DNA of 64,000 nt from Apostichopus japonicus (lineage: Eukaryota; Echinodermata; Holothuroidea; Aspidochirotida; Stichopodidae). The DNA is taken from positions 9,465,001-9,529,000 of the forward strand of contig NC_092562.1 of NCBI RefSeq assembly GCF_037975245.1. The letters run 5' to 3'. Below, piece by piece: positions 1-9,602 of this stretch; the first letter of the stretch is position 1; every line of letters starts with the position of its first letter. The translations under genes were made by a program, and so were the position numbers. The notes under the pieces are model-generated. The model was given only the letters and a program-made list of their open reading frames with translations. It was not told the DNA's origin and searched no databases.

Positions 1-515
1 ATATTTGATAGAGGTGGTCCGTGTATTTCTCAGCCTAATCAACCCGATTAAGACTCCCTAAACGTGGCGAATAAGCCCAGCCCCTGTATTGGTCGTAAGT
101 AATGTGTTTACGATGACCACGTTTCTCCGTATATATTGGTGTAATCATGGCGTTTACGATGATCAATGCGAGAAGTTTACTGCTGGATTCAAACGTATAC
201 TCCAGATTAACGGTCATGTTTAAGGTAGCGAATCTGTTGTAATTGTGACCGGAAACGTAAAGATTACCCTTCCCTGAAACCGCACGATTAAGTGAGCTTC
301 ACCGTATTTGGATGACACTTGGCGTTTACGGTCACCGCGTACTCGGTAAATAAGTCATCGCGAACGCGGAAAACTCACGCGTTTAAGTTGGGTCGTAAGC
401 TTACCTTAATCACTAGTTTCAGGAGTGGAAACGTAACGGAAACAGGCTGGAACTCGGAATTTACGTCGCAATTACAGACCGAAAACGGCGATTTAAACGC
501 GTGTTTTTTTCCCGT
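1..515. other. CpG-rich unidentified sequence abutting a broken SRCR exon
   Basis: This stretch has no recognisable gene. It is visibly richer in CG dinucleotides than the rest of the window and repeats the octamer CGTTTACG and near variants (around 106, 152, 321), plus GGAAACGTAA forms around 252 and 427. The small open frames here show no motif and I do not call them genes. At about 515 it switches abruptly, in mid-exon, to sequence homologous to the SRCR exon at 6212-6541. That looks like one end of an insertion or a rearrangement breakpoint whose other end lies left of the window. Identity unknown. Confidence 0.4.
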
Positions 516-600
516 GGTTATTATAATAGCTTCGACAATTGTAATCATGGTGAAGATGCAAGTGTTATCTGTCAACTCACTTCAGACGAACCTACGCCAG
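516..600 (+). pseudogene. Truncated SRCR exon (3' end only), gene A
   Basis: Translation in the SRCR frame gives [19 protein letters not shown], matching the last third of the exon at 6212-6541, which has the same [13 protein letters not shown] block. The exon ends with CGCCAG followed by GT, the same splice donor used by its intact relatives. Everything upstream of about 516, including the WGTVCDD core and the first four of six cysteines, is replaced by unrelated CpG-rich sequence. It cannot encode a folded SRCR domain here. It is either a dead exon broken by an insertion or an exon split by an assembly join. Confidence 0.75.
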
Positions 601-657
601 GTTTTTCTTTATTATTGATTCAAGGGGGGTCTTCAGGGCTAAATGTTATCCATCCTT

Positions 658-661
658 TTAA
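658..661. repeat. Left TTAA target-site duplication
   Basis: This TTAA immediately precedes the left inverted repeat at 662. Its partner at 4931-4934 immediately follows the right inverted repeat. Confidence 0.8.
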
Positions 662-1019
662 AGAGGTCATGACACGGTCATGTGTCGATCATTGAAATGA
701 AATATCTGGACAATTTGATAGACAAATATATAACTTTTTTTGTTAAAAACAAACGTTATTTTCGTGTAGAAAATATCAAATGAAATAACGAACTATGACG
801 CATTCTGAACCCGGAAGTGAGAAAAATTTCAAATTTTGCAACGATTTTTGCAACGTGACGTCATTGCATGAACGACGCAACGCTGATATCATTGTGTACT
901 GTGTGTTTCACTGTGTAGTGTGTGTTAACGCGTTTTCATCGACTTGAAATCAATTACATAATGAAGCACTAAATTGATCTGAAAGTTCCGACGATAATTC
1001 AGAGGAAATAGAATTGCGC

Positions 1020-2691
1020 ATGGGTTGCTCTTCGTCGAGTTTTTGATGAAAGCGAAAATAGCGATGATGAAGAAGAAGAAGCATTTGGTTTGCAACCATA
1101 CTAATTCGAGCCAGTGGCAGTTGCGAGAGCTGGTGCAGAAGGAGATTTGGGAGACTAAGCTCCGGCAGTTCCTGACGTTGATAGGCTCCAAATTGACGTA
1201 AATGAAGGGTCAGTACATGATTTAATGTATTTTGTTTAAATGTTTAACATTTATATGTTTCTTATGAAAAAAGATAACCTATTATCGAGTCGTTACATTC
1301 ATTTCGCGCAACTACTAGATGTACTACTACTAGTAGTAGTACTACATCTAGTTATGCAACTACCGTACAACTACAAGTTCTGTTTGATGTAGCTTAGGGC
1401 ATATTCAATGAAATTATGATAGGACAAAGCAGTATCATTTTGATAGGAAATAAACGGATACGAAAATTAGTTCAGGTAAAATATAACAAGTAATTTGACA
1501 ATGCAAAATTATTTAATCTAACAGTAGGCCTAGGCTAGGCTCATACTAGAAATTTCTGCACTCAATATTTTCTACATCATCTATTTACTTTGCGCCTACC
1601 ATTCCCAGCAGAAAATAGGAATACTGAATTTACTACGTCTTTGAAAATATGACTTTCAGTTCTTTCCCAATCGAAGGCCTACATTTTGTATGGGATTGTG
1701 GTACAAACCAATAAACATATTACATAGTGTCAATTATTGTCTATCCCTAACCAGTCTTTCAAAACTTGTTGAAGCAGTTACAAAATGGTCTCATATCATG
1801 AAAGCCATTTTTTCTACTAAACTAAACTGAACTATGATTTGGTGTAAAAAATATGTGAAGACAACATTTTAGCAGGATTTACAGAATCTACAATTGCTAG
1901 ATATATGTCTGTAAATCAGATTGGAAATAATTTGTTTCATAATTATTTCAAATTTGTAATGTAATATGAAAAAATGGTGAATACCATCAAACTATTAGGC
2001 CCATAAAGCCGGTGGTATTCCCTGGTTTCAATGACGCAAGTGATATAATGTTGTTTGTGCAAGGAAAGAACACAGATGACTCAGACAATGAAGTAAACTC
2101 AGAGCCTCTTGCTTGCAAGACCGACTGATCAACTGAATACAGTACCTACCTGTACATGGAAAAGGGAATAGCATTTGCATACATGTAAGTGCAGAGAAAA
2201 TGGGTAATTTCCCCACTCTTCAGTGTCTGCACCTTTGTGGGGGAGTATTTGAAAAACTGTAAACAGAAGTTAGAAATAAATCCTGTAAAAAAATTAAACA
2301 CTTATTTTTGAGTTAGTGGATAAATTTTTTCACAATGTATTGTTTTGCTTCCAAATCTTATATGCAGATTTCGGTTCGTTGCCTATTGGAAACATTCAAT
2401 TCAATGCCGGCTTGATTCAGTGTTTTGTTATGATGCATTTTCTTATATTTTATTATTTCCTCTTTTTTCTTTCTGACAGGCGTTACAGATATGTTGCTTA
2501 CAGGCAACTAGTCAGGTGTTGTTGGGGGTATCTTGGCAAAAAACACTAGAGTGACCATTCCTGCTTGTGCAGTTACAAAGATTAGGGAGGGCTTCCCTTC
2601 AGCTGAGTATGTGGGGTTCCAGCACCCAGAACTGGACTACTTACCGCTTGCCGACACAGGGACAAATATCGTCAGCCTGAAGCATCGCTAA
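1020..2691 (+). pseudogene. Decayed two-exon gene with P2X7 C-terminal-like domain, inside the transposon
   Basis: Exon A (about 1020-1208) encodes an acidic stretch, ENSDDEEEEAFG, then a QPY-x-FEP motif. It ends at a good donor (GG|GTCAGT). In-frame TAA codons interrupt QPY*FEP and a second site about 20 codons later. Exon B (2480-2691) follows a long pyrimidine tract and CAG acceptor. It encodes RRYRYVAYRQLVRCCWGYLG, then, after a one-base frameshift near 2540, IPACAVTKIREGFPSAEYVGF, and ends in TAA. The pattern YRQ-LV-x3-WGxLG ... IPxCAVxxIRxxFP is the core of the P2X7 cytoplasmic C-terminal (ballast) domain, which also occurs in stand-alone proteins. A middle exon with the expected cysteines may lie between but I could not find it. 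The copy is dead: two stops and a frameshift. Whether the domain belongs to the transposon or is captured host sequence is open. Confidence 0.6.
1314..1352. repeat. Near-perfect palindrome of GTA/TAC triplets
   Basis: ACTAGATGTA followed by CTA triplets is mirrored by TAG triplets and TACATCTAGT. The arms differ by one extra triplet. It could form a hairpin and lies within the TTAA transposon. No function is apparent. Confidence 0.6.
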
Positions 2692-4930
2692 AATGGCATT
2701 CAGATTTGATGGCTTTAATTTTGCAATGTTTCCATGAAAGGAATATTCATGTATTTCATTTGTATAAAAATTTATTGGTGAAAACCCCATGTCTGTATAT
2801 TATACAAAAAATACATAAAAAGTGAATGAATTAAAAATAATGAAGAAAATGAATTATTTCATTGTCATATGTTTCTTATTTGATTGATAAAAGTCATACA
2901 CATTAAACTTCCATTTTTTCAAACTTTGTTACATTTCTGGTGATGGTAATAGTCTCTTTCTAAAGCACGCATTCCAATCTTCAACAACTTTTTATGAAGT
3001 GATTTTCATAATACATCCCAAACAGCCATTCATCCTGAAACTAGATACTAAAAAAACCTAAATGCAGGTGTAGCCGGCCAAAAACCCAGTGACCAGGCAA
3101 AACTATATTTTTAGGTTTGGAAAAATTTCAAGTGGCACCTTCCCATGAGGGTAGGGTCGTTTTACTTTGAGATCGTGGAGACAACTTGAAAAGGCGAAAT
3201 GCTCACACGAAAAATAAACATATTACGGCAAAATAATGGGTTTACTATGCACATGAATCGTGTATTCAAGCAATGTGGTCACTTAATCAATAGCTGTTAT
3301 ACGTCTTATAAGAAATCCACTGAACTTATAGGAAAATACGGGTCCTCTCCTCTAACACTGTTGTTATTATAAGAAATTATCTTGATCTTGTGCACAACCA
3401 TCTCAACTTATCCTTCCTCTGTTTTCCTCTTACTATGCAAACTTGGCTTATAGTATCTTCCCTTAACTTTGTCCTCTACTATCATACCCTACTATCATAC
3501 CCTATTCATTCCATCCCATAATTCCTAAAATACATCCCATAATTGAAAGAATACATCCAATATTTGTAAGAAAACATCCAATATTTTAGTGTATGGAAAC
3601 TCACGAATGACCACCATAAACCAATCAAACACAAAAGTTGATCATTGAATATTCATAAATCGTTTTTTAAAGAAAGGTTTTTAAAGAGAAAGCTCACACA
3701 GGGCCACCTGACCACAAGCTGTTGCCCTGAAACAGTTAGCAATGAAAGTGAAAATTTTGGGAAATCCTCAATCTACCAATGTAATTCTTAATCATTGTGA
3801 AATGAATAAAACAAAGTAAGAAATGAAAGGAAAAGATCAAATGAATAAAAACAAAAACAGGAAAGTGATAAACATAAATAACAACAAATCATAAACTAGG
3901 CTTTGCTATGGTTACACAGGCAGTATCTTGCTTGTAAAGTATTGTGACCTCAGTTACCAAAATTTATATGCAACTGAATACTTAAATTTTACATTAAAAG
4001 CAGAAAATAATGCATATCAACAACCCTTCCCTACTGTTGACTGGTTTTCTTGAGCCTGGACTTCTGCCTCTCTAGAGCATCTTGCTTGGTTGATTTGCTG
4101 GTACCGACTTGACTTGCTGTAGGGATATGCCTAATGTCATGCTTAGGCCTAGTACTACTGCTAATAGGATTTTGGAGAGAAAATAACTGTAGCTTCGTAT
4201 TTTTTCGTGAAACTGGATCTTGCCGTAGGTTGTCATAGTGAAATCGTGTATTTCTTAGGGGTGTCCGAACTCCTCAATACTGACTATAGTACTTGTAGTG
4301 CTTACGGATGGCTCCCCGAGATCGGTCGTTTGTTTCCGTTTGATTGTGGGGTACTTTCCGGGCAGGAGTACCCTTCCCCTACTCCCGCCAAGTCCAAATC
4401 GTGACTTTAAATTATGCGTTGAATCGAAACAATCTTACTTCTTAGTGGTTCAAAACGGTCACTACATATATAGCTATAGTCTGAACACGCAAAATCAGAC
4501 CGAGTGTTGTGCACAAACTGAGTCCATATTCTACTGATTTTCGAATCTTTCGGATATCTATGATGACGGATTCCTTCCCATTTGGTGTTGCTGCAACCAC
4601 CAACAACACACCGAACCGGCAGTTTTGCTCGAAAAATTCAGTTACGTAAAGACTAGCACTTGTTTACCTCGGAACGTATAGGCTTATGTACCGCGTCCCG
4701 ACGCCGTGTGCAGACAGTGCATGTCATTCTAACCATCGTTCATGCAATGACGTCATTGAGACTGAAGGTTAAACTGCTTATTTTTCGAGCAACGGTGGGA
4801 CGTTATTTTTTTCATTTGATATTTTCTACACAAAAATAACGGTATTTTAACAAAAAAGGTGTATATTTGTCTATCAAATTGTCCAAATATTTCATTTCAA
4901 TGATCGACATATGACCGTGTCATGACCTCC

Positions 4931-4934
4931 TTAA
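4931..4934. repeat. Right TTAA target-site duplication
   Basis: This TTAA is followed by AAGTTCCACCAAACC, which continues the intron interrupted at 657. Paralogous uninterrupted introns read TTTTAAAATTTCCACC at the same place. Confidence 0.8.
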
Positions 4935-6211
4935 AAGTTCCACCAAACCATGTTCCTTTAAGTTTTTATTAACAACAGAGCATCCTTGGATGATATTGAA
5001 CACCATTTTTCCTTGACAAATTTGCAACAAATTATAAAAATGTCATTTTGATGTCATCAATTTATTATGTTTTACCTTTGAGTTTTGTGTTACATCCGAG
5101 AGACTGACCTATTGATATGTGTGTTAGACTTAGAAGTGCATTCACTTAAGTTCATGAACAATAGCTGTTGAATTGCTCATTTTCTCAAAATTTAAAAGTG
5201 TTATAGTTAACACCACCTGGGCAGATAGAAATGGTTTGTAATAGTCTGCAGTTTATGAAAGTTAGTTAATATTGTGACTCAAATTATTCTGTAAGTTAGT
5301 TTTGTTAGTCAGTCAGCTATTCTTAGTTTCAGTGCAATATGTGTTGCACTGCTTTAATAATACTGAATACATAAGAGTGTTGTGGGATATTTGTTTGATG
5401 TCCTTGGGGGCTTTTTTATCAAATACTTCATACTTGTGAAGCCACTGGATCATACAAACTCAACTGTGACCATTTAAAAGATCACAACTGTACACACAGT
5501 AGAGATTCAAGGGTTGTTTTTCTTCTCTAACGCTACTGTAACTCCCACATGTATGGTTACCTTTCCGTTTTTTGCTTGCCTTAAAACATATATATTAATG
5601 TGTAATCCTGCCCCCTCAACTTTGAGATTATTTCCAAAACCTAGAAAACATGCCCTACTCATCTTTTAACAAAGAGCTAACTACCCAGGATTGAGAAATC
5701 AAGGAAGTGTTGGAGAAAGTAATCAGTAGAAAAGTTAATAGTTCCTTTGAAAGGAATTTTGTGATCAATGAAAGGTGAGAGACTCTTATCACTGGTCCAG
5801 ATAAAGGAAAACATCAATATAATGCCACCAGACCAGAGGATGGCAAGTTGCAGCAAGAACAATCATTCTCCAAGCCTCAAACATTTGTCATATGAAAAAT
5901 ATGTCATATGAACATGGGCTTACTCATGCATCACTTTAATAGTTTCTCTCTGTTTAAAGGGATGCTACTACATGTTGTGTTAACGCGCAGATTGAATTTA
6001 TAGAAACAATGTTGAATTATATATTATCAACTAAATCAATTCACAAGGTTTGTGCTTACGAGCTCGGCAAGTTAGTCTGTGTAAGTGACCAGCATATTTT
6101 TAGAGAAAGTTTAAGTTCTCACATTAAGGAATTTCTTTAAAAGGTTTGCATTAGAAAGCAAAGATAGACTTTTACTATAGTAAATCTTGATTGTTCATTA
6201 TTTCTCTACAG
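4935..6211 (+). other. Intron preceding the first intact SRCR exon
   Basis: This is intron sequence that recurs after other SRCR-B exons. The block around 5060-5110 (ATTATGTTTTACCTTTGAG) reappears near 6729 and 8551 and, more diverged, near 53930. I saw no additional exon. Confidence 0.6.
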
Positions 6212-6541
6212 AGGAAGGTTCCATTCGTCTTGCTGGAGGTAATGAGACAGCTGGACGTGTTGAGATCTACCTAAATGGAGAATGGGGCACTGTCTGTGAT
6301 GATGCATGGGACATTAATGATGCTAATGTAGTATGCAATCAGTTAGGCTTCGTTCGGTCCCTTGAGTCTCGTGGAAGTGCTGCGTTTGGTGAGGGAACAG
6401 GAGAAATCCATCTTGATGATGTTGGATGCGGTGGCGAAGAAACTGAATTGTTGAGCTGTTATTTTAATAGCATCGACAATTGTAATCATGGTGAAGATGC
6501 AAGTGTTATCTGTCAATTCACTTCAGACGAACCTGCGCCAG
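6212..6541 (+). CDS. SRCR domain exon (type B), gene A
   Basis: One exon encodes one complete SRCR domain of 110 residues, an extracellular ligand-binding module. Residues 15-33 carry the family signature ([19 protein letters not shown]), 40-46 read VVCNQLG, 68-71 LDDV and 93-101 HGEDASVIC. The six cysteines (about 29, 42, 73, 83, 91, 101) are the group A set. The acidic DD at 30-31 and the ED at 95-96 are typical metal-binding positions. The exon starts after TCTCTACAG and ends at CGCCAG|GT; both boundaries are phase 1 and the length (330 nt) is a multiple of 3. Asn11 lies in an N-glycosylation sequon (NET). Any Met at the start of the open frame is intronic and is not a start codon. It is nearly identical to exon 8043-8357, indicating recent duplication. 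Confidence 0.9.
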
Positions 6542-8042
6542 GTTTGGTTTTTGTAAATTCATTCAAGGGAGTCTTCAGGGCTAATTGTTATCCATTGTTT
6601 TAAAATTTCCACCAAACATGTTCCTTTAAGTTCCTTTTAACAACAGAGCACCCTTTAATTATATGTAAGACCATTTTCCTTTTGAAATTTGTTACAACTT
6701 ATAAACATGTCATTTTGATGTCATCAAGTTATTATGGTTTACCTTTGAGTTTTGTGTTACATCCGAGAGACTGACCTATTGATATGTGCGTTAGACTTAG
6801 TAGTGCATTCACTTAAGTTCATGAACCATAGCTGTTCAATGGTTCATTTTCTCAAAGTTTAAAGTGTTAAAGTTAACACCACCTGGGCAGATAGAAGTGG
6901 TTTGTAATAGTCTGCAATTTATGAAAGTTAATTTTGTGCCTCAAATTATTCTTTAAGTTAGCTTTGTCTGTCAGTCAGCTATTCTCAGTTTCAGTGCAAT
7001 ATGTGTTGCACTGTTATTAATGCTGTATACATAAGAATGTTGTGGGATATTTCTTTGGTGTCCGTGGGGGTCTTTTACCAAATACTTCATACTGATGAAG
7101 ACACTGGATCATACAAAGTCAGCTGTGAGCATTAAGTAGATCACAACTGTGCACACAGTTAAGATTCAAATGTTGTTTTGCTTCTCTAACGCTACTGTAA
7201 CTCCCACAGGTATGGTTTCCTTTCTTCTTTTGCTTACCTTAAAACATATATAGTAATGTGTAATCCTGCCCCCCCCCCCTCAACTTTGAAATAATTCCCA
7301 AAACCTAGAAAACACTTACCCATCTATTAACAAAGAGCTGACTACCCAGGTGTAACTAAACTAAAGTAAATCTGCAGTATCTGGTGAACATAAATAAAAG
7401 AAATGGAGGTTAAAAGAATAGTATCTCAGATAGGAGGATTAACGGTAAGTAATGGTCCCCATACAATGGAATGAAATGAGTTATTGGAATTTAGGTGGTG
7501 ATGGTGACATTTCCTTTCCGGATTGAGAAATCAAGGAAGTGTTGAAGAGAGTAATCAGTAGAAAAGTTATGGTGCTGTGAGAGGAATTTTTGTGATCAAT
7601 CAAACATGAGAGACTCCTCGTCACTGGTGCAGACAAAGAAAACCATCAATATAATGCCACCAGATCAGAGGATGACAAGGTGCATCATGAACAATTGTTC
7701 TTCAAACCTCAAACATTTGTCATATGAAAAATATGTCATATGAACATGGGCTTACTCATGCATCACTTTAATAGTTTCTCTGTTTAAAGGGATGCTACTA
7801 CCTGTTGTGTAAACGCTCAGATTGAAGTTATAGAAACAATGATGAATTATATATTAGCAACTAAATCAATTCACAGGTTTTGTGCTTACGAGCTCTGCAA
7901 GTTAGTCTGTGTAAGTGACCAGCAAATTATTCAGAACAAGTTTAAGTTCTCACATTAAGGAAGTGGGTAAATAGGTTAGCATTAGAAAGCAAAGATCGAC
8001 TATTATTGTAGTAAATCTTGATTGTTCATTATTTCTCTACAG
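6542..8042 (+). other. Intron between SRCR-B exons of gene A
   Basis: The intron and the following exon form a duplicated block of period about 1.83 kb with the preceding intron and exon. It contains a poly-C tract near 7269-7277 and an intronic motif block around 7370-7520 that recurs near 53080-53220, 54540-54620 and 62340-62600. No further exon was seen. Confidence 0.6.
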
Positions 8043-8357
8043 AGGAAGGTTCCATTCGTCTTGCTGGAGGTAATGAGACAGCTGGACGTGTTGAGATCTA
8101 CCTAAATGGAGAATGGGGCACTGTCTGTGATGATGAATGGGACATTAATGATGCTAATGTAGTTTGCAATCAATTAGGCCTCATTCGGGCCCTTGAGTCT
8201 CGTGGAAGTGCTGCGTTTGGTGAGGGTACAGGAAAAATCCATCTTGATGATGTTGGATGCGGTGGTGAAGAAACTGAATTGTTGAGCTGTTATTATAGAA
8301 GAATCGACAATTGTAATCATGCTGAAGATGCAAGTGTTATCTGTCAACTCACTTCAG
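8043..8357 (+). CDS. SRCR domain exon (type B), gene A
   Basis: This is a complete six-cysteine SRCR domain on a single exon, phase 1 at both ends, 315 nt. It matches exon 6212-6541 almost throughout ([20 protein letters not shown], then LDDVGC). It lacks the last 15 nt coding for the DEPAP tail, so its donor is ACTTCAG|GT. The loss is in frame and just outside the domain, so it should fold. It is probably joined to upstream type B exons and to the terminal exon at 12310 in the mature mRNA. Confidence 0.88.
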
Positions 8358-9141
8358 GTTTGGTTTTTTTTTATTGATTCAAGGGGGGTCTTCAGGGCTA
8401 AATGTTATCCATTGTTTTAATAGTTCCACCAAAATACGGAAACATGTACCTTTAAGTTTATATTAACAATAGAGCATCCTTGGATGATATTGAACACCAT
8501 TTTTTCTTGACAAATTTGTAATACATTATAAACATGTCATTTTGATGTCATCAAGTTATTATGTTTTACCTTTGAGTTTTGTGTTACATCCAAGAGACTG
8601 ACCTATTGATATGTGTGTTAGACTTAGAAGTGCATTCACTTAAGTTGATGAACCACATCTGTTGAATGGTTCATTTTCTCAAAATTTAAAAGTTTTATAG
8701 TTAACACCACCTGTGCAGATAGAAGTGGTTTGTAATGGTCTGCAATCTATGAAAGTTAATTTTGTGCCTCAAATTATTCTTTAAGTTAGTTTTGTGTGTC
8801 AGTCAGCTATTCTAATTTTCAGTGCAATATATGTTGCACTGCTTTTATAATACTGAATACATAAGAGTGATGTGGGATATTTATTTCATGTCCCTTGGGG
8901 GCTCTTTTATCAAACACTTCATACTGATGAAGCCACTGAATCATACAAACTCAACTGTGACCATTCAATAGATCACAACTGTACACACAGTAGAGATTCA
9001 AATGTTGTTTTGCTCCCATCACACTATTGTATCTCTCGCAGGTATGGTAACCCTTTTTTTTTGCTCACCTTGAAACAAAATGAAGTAATGTGTAATCCTG
9101 GCCCCATCCCCTCCGCGGCACTTTGAAATTATACCTAAAAC
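8358..9141 (+). other. Intron segment, paralogous to 6542-7320
   Basis: The sequence follows the same course as the intron after exon 6212-6541, including the block near 8540-8610, until about 9141. There it runs directly into the tail of a different SRCR exon. The open frame at 8872-9126 is within this non-coding repeat and has no protein signature. Confidence 0.5.
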
Positions 9142-9179
9142 ATGGTGAAGATGCAGGAGTGGTTTGTAGTTATGAAGTA
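9142..9179 (+). pseudogene. SRCR exon remnant (last ~13 codons)
   Basis: Reading from about 9142 gives HGEDAGVVCSYEV, the conserved final block of an SRCR domain with its last cysteine, followed by a consensus donor TAG|GTGAGT. All upstream SRCR coding sequence is missing and replaced by intron. The tail resembles the CYELTEE end of the SRCR-A exons of gene B. It is a deletion remnant with no working domain. Confidence 0.6.
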
Positions 9180-9566
9180 GGTGAGTGCTGTTTATAGAGA
9201 ATCACAAAATACGGTGATCCTGGGACTACTCTATTAATACTTAGCGTCCAGTAATGATTCCAAGTAGTCTTCATTTTTGTGGGGGTGCGCGGGAGATGGG
9301 AGGGGCGGGATAAGTGGGTATTTATCTTGGACGAAACACTGGTATATCTTGGTGGGGTGGTCTAAACTGGGGCATTTGACGATCGTCCTTGAAATACTGA
9401 GAGGCTCCCTTTGAAACAAACAAGGTAGTTATCATCAATGTCATATCCCAGATTTTCTAACAAAAATACGTTCACTTTAGCTTGAAACAAATACTGAGAT
9501 GGTGGATGGGGGGGGGGGGGAATTGATTGGTTGAGCTATCTTTACGTTTATAGTTTTTCTGCAAAC
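9180..9566 (+). other. Non-coding stretch with poly-G tract
   Basis: No gene is recognisable. It contains a GGTGGATGGGGGG-type run near 9500-9519 and low-complexity sequence. The minus-strand open frame at 9234-9419 has no motif. Confidence 0.4.
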
Positions 9567-9602
9567 TGAGCACAAAGAAGATGCTGGTGTTGAATGCACT
9601 GG
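9567..9602 (+). pseudogene. Second SRCR exon remnant (3' end)
   Basis: From about 9567 the frame reads EHKEDAGVECTGV and meets a consensus donor, GTTG|GTAAGT. This is again only the terminal cysteine block of an SRCR domain. The preceding sequence does not align to SRCR. Together with 516-600 and 9142-9179 it shows repeated loss of the 5' part of SRCR exons while the 3' ends and donors survive. Confidence 0.5.

Larger units (their letters stand above)
662..4930. mobile_element. TTAA-flanked DNA transposon with long terminal inverted repeats
   Basis: The ends are inverted copies: the left end begins AGAGGTCATGACACGGTCAT at 662 and the reverse complement of the right end begins GGAGGTCATGACACGGTCAT. 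Homology continues for over 100 bp from each end, with a further shared block containing TGACGTCATTGCATGAACGA (about 855-876 left, about 4737-4758 right, inverted). The tetranucleotide TTAA flanks both ends (658-661 and 4931-4934). Removing the element and one TTAA restores the intron sequence seen at 6590-6615 and 8410-8435 after paralogous exons, so this is a clean insertion. TTAA target duplication is a property of the piggyBac and Kolobok superfamilies. I found no transposase, so it is probably non-autonomous or decayed. It carries a P2X7C-like gene relic (1020-2691). Confidence 0.85.
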
